A DNA stretch of 5,978 nt, from the NCBI GenBank assembly GCA_041476545.1, contig JBGOTP010000317.1, positions 1 to 5,978 of the forward strand, written 5' to 3'. The stretch's first letter is position 1. Every line of letters starts with the position of its first letter. Both the position numbers and the translations under genes were made by a program. This document shows, piece after piece, positions 5,771 through 5,978 of the stretch. The stretch comes from JBGOTP01 sp041476545. Its GTDB lineage: Bacteria > Acidobacteriota > Vicinamibacteria > Vicinamibacterales > CAVVIG01. The notes beneath the pieces are model-generated. The model was given only the letters and a program-made list of their open reading frames with translations. It was not told where the DNA came from and searched no databases.

Positions 5771-5935
5771 CTACGTTCTTCCTTCTGACTTTGCACTTTC
5801 TCTTCTGGTTTTGTCTTCCCGTCGGCGCAACTCCGCGGCATAGGCGTCCCGCGCCGCGCGCGACCCGAGAATCCATCCAATGACGAGGCCAACAAACAAC
5901 ACGGACGGAATGAAAATGAAATGTCCGGACGTCAC
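5771..5935 (-). CDS. 54-residue single-pass membrane protein, uncharacterised
   Basis: This short gene reads from GTG 5935 to TAG 5771-5773. The product has a short N-terminus, one hydrophobic helix (about 6-24, 'FIFIPSVLFVGLVIGWILG') and a strongly charged tail from R26 (RAARDAYAAELRRRED and so on, rich in R, K and E) that could form a short amphipathic or coiled helix. The basic tail predicts an N-out, C-in orientation in the inner membrane. Glycines at 16, 20 and 24 line one face of the helix. Support for it being real: GGAAGGA at 5945-5951 sits nine bases before the GTG, the GTG overlaps the stop of an upstream frame as GTGA, and hydrophobic and charged blocks are well separated. I do not recognise the family and assign no function. 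It converges on the phosphoesterase, with eight bases between the stops. Confidence 0.72.
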   Translation of the reverse strand: MTSGHFIFIPSVLFVGLVIGWILGSRAARDAYAAELRRREDKTRRESAKSEGRT

Positions 5936-5978
5936 GGTCTCGCGTCCTTCCGCGCGGTGCGCTGTTCGAGTGCGCGGA
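5932..5978 (-). CDS. C-terminal codons of an unseen upstream gene (5' truncated)
   Basis: The minus strand, read from the window edge, has an open frame encoding RALEQRTARKDARP followed by TGA at 5934-5932. This TGA overlaps the GTG start of the small membrane-protein gene by four bases. The residues are hydrophilic and basic, as expected for a flexible C-terminus. Fourteen codons cannot identify a family. It is called mainly because the four-base overlap repeats the junction seen elsewhere in the window. Confidence 0.4.
   Translation of the reverse strand, partial: RALEQRTARKDARP
5945..5951 (-). promoter_or_regulatory. Shine-Dalgarno site of the small membrane-protein gene
   Basis: The minus strand reads GGAAGGA, ending nine bases before GTG 5935. 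It is a good ribosome-binding site and the main reason for choosing this GTG over other in-frame GTG or TTG codons. Confidence 0.55.

Noticed and set aside
4650..5876. A 408-codon minus-strand open frame antisense to aroK and the phosphoesterase.
   Set aside because: It spans two well-supported plus-strand genes and the small membrane-protein gene, has low-complexity Arg/Val-rich composition and shows no recognisable motif.
5707..5895. A 62-codon minus-strand frame overlapping the phosphoesterase end and the small membrane-protein gene.
   Set aside because: It has no ribosome-binding site, polar low-complexity content, and runs in a different frame across the better-supported small membrane-protein gene.

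Overview
This is a gene-dense, high-GC stretch of bacterial chromosome carrying ordinary metabolic and envelope genes. Several features fit a diderm such as an Acidobacteriota (Vicinamibacteria-like) lineage, although no marker gene fixes the taxonomy. They are an outer-membrane beta-barrel protein with a Sec signal peptide, an RsbW-type ATPase next to an inositol-monophosphatase-family gene, and class II-type AroA. I see no mobile element, CRISPR array, tRNA or rRNA, and no gene-free stretch longer than about 150 bp.

Layout: (1) 1-964, plus strand: the C-terminus of a probable GT4-type glycosyltransferase, overlapped by a GT2 glycosyltransferase. This is the tail of a polysaccharide or O-antigen gene cluster. 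(2) 1011-1706, minus strand: a 231-residue outer-membrane beta-barrel protein of unknown function, convergent with the glycosyltransferases. (3) 1859-3159, minus strand: a two-gene unit with an RsbW/SpoIIAB-like ATP-binding regulatory protein upstream of a SuhB-type inositol monophosphatase. The two overlap at TTGA. (4) 3226-5762, plus strand and divergent from (3): aroA, aroK and a YfcE-like metallophosphoesterase, packed as an operon. AroA and AroK catalyse the sixth and fifth steps of the shikimate pathway respectively. (5) 5771-5978, minus strand: a 54-residue single-pass membrane protein and, overlapping its start, the last codons of an upstream gene that runs out of the window.

The most notable things are the unannotated small membrane protein with a glycine-zipper helix, the full set of class II EPSP-synthase signature motifs in AroA, and the way co-directional genes join. 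Four junctions share a four-base NTGA overlap in which a TTG or GTG start is embedded in the upstream stop. The region between the regulator and aroA has promoter-like elements placed so close to the start codons that leaderless transcripts are possible. No wholly new system is evident; the window is mostly core metabolism with a few uncharacterised envelope proteins.
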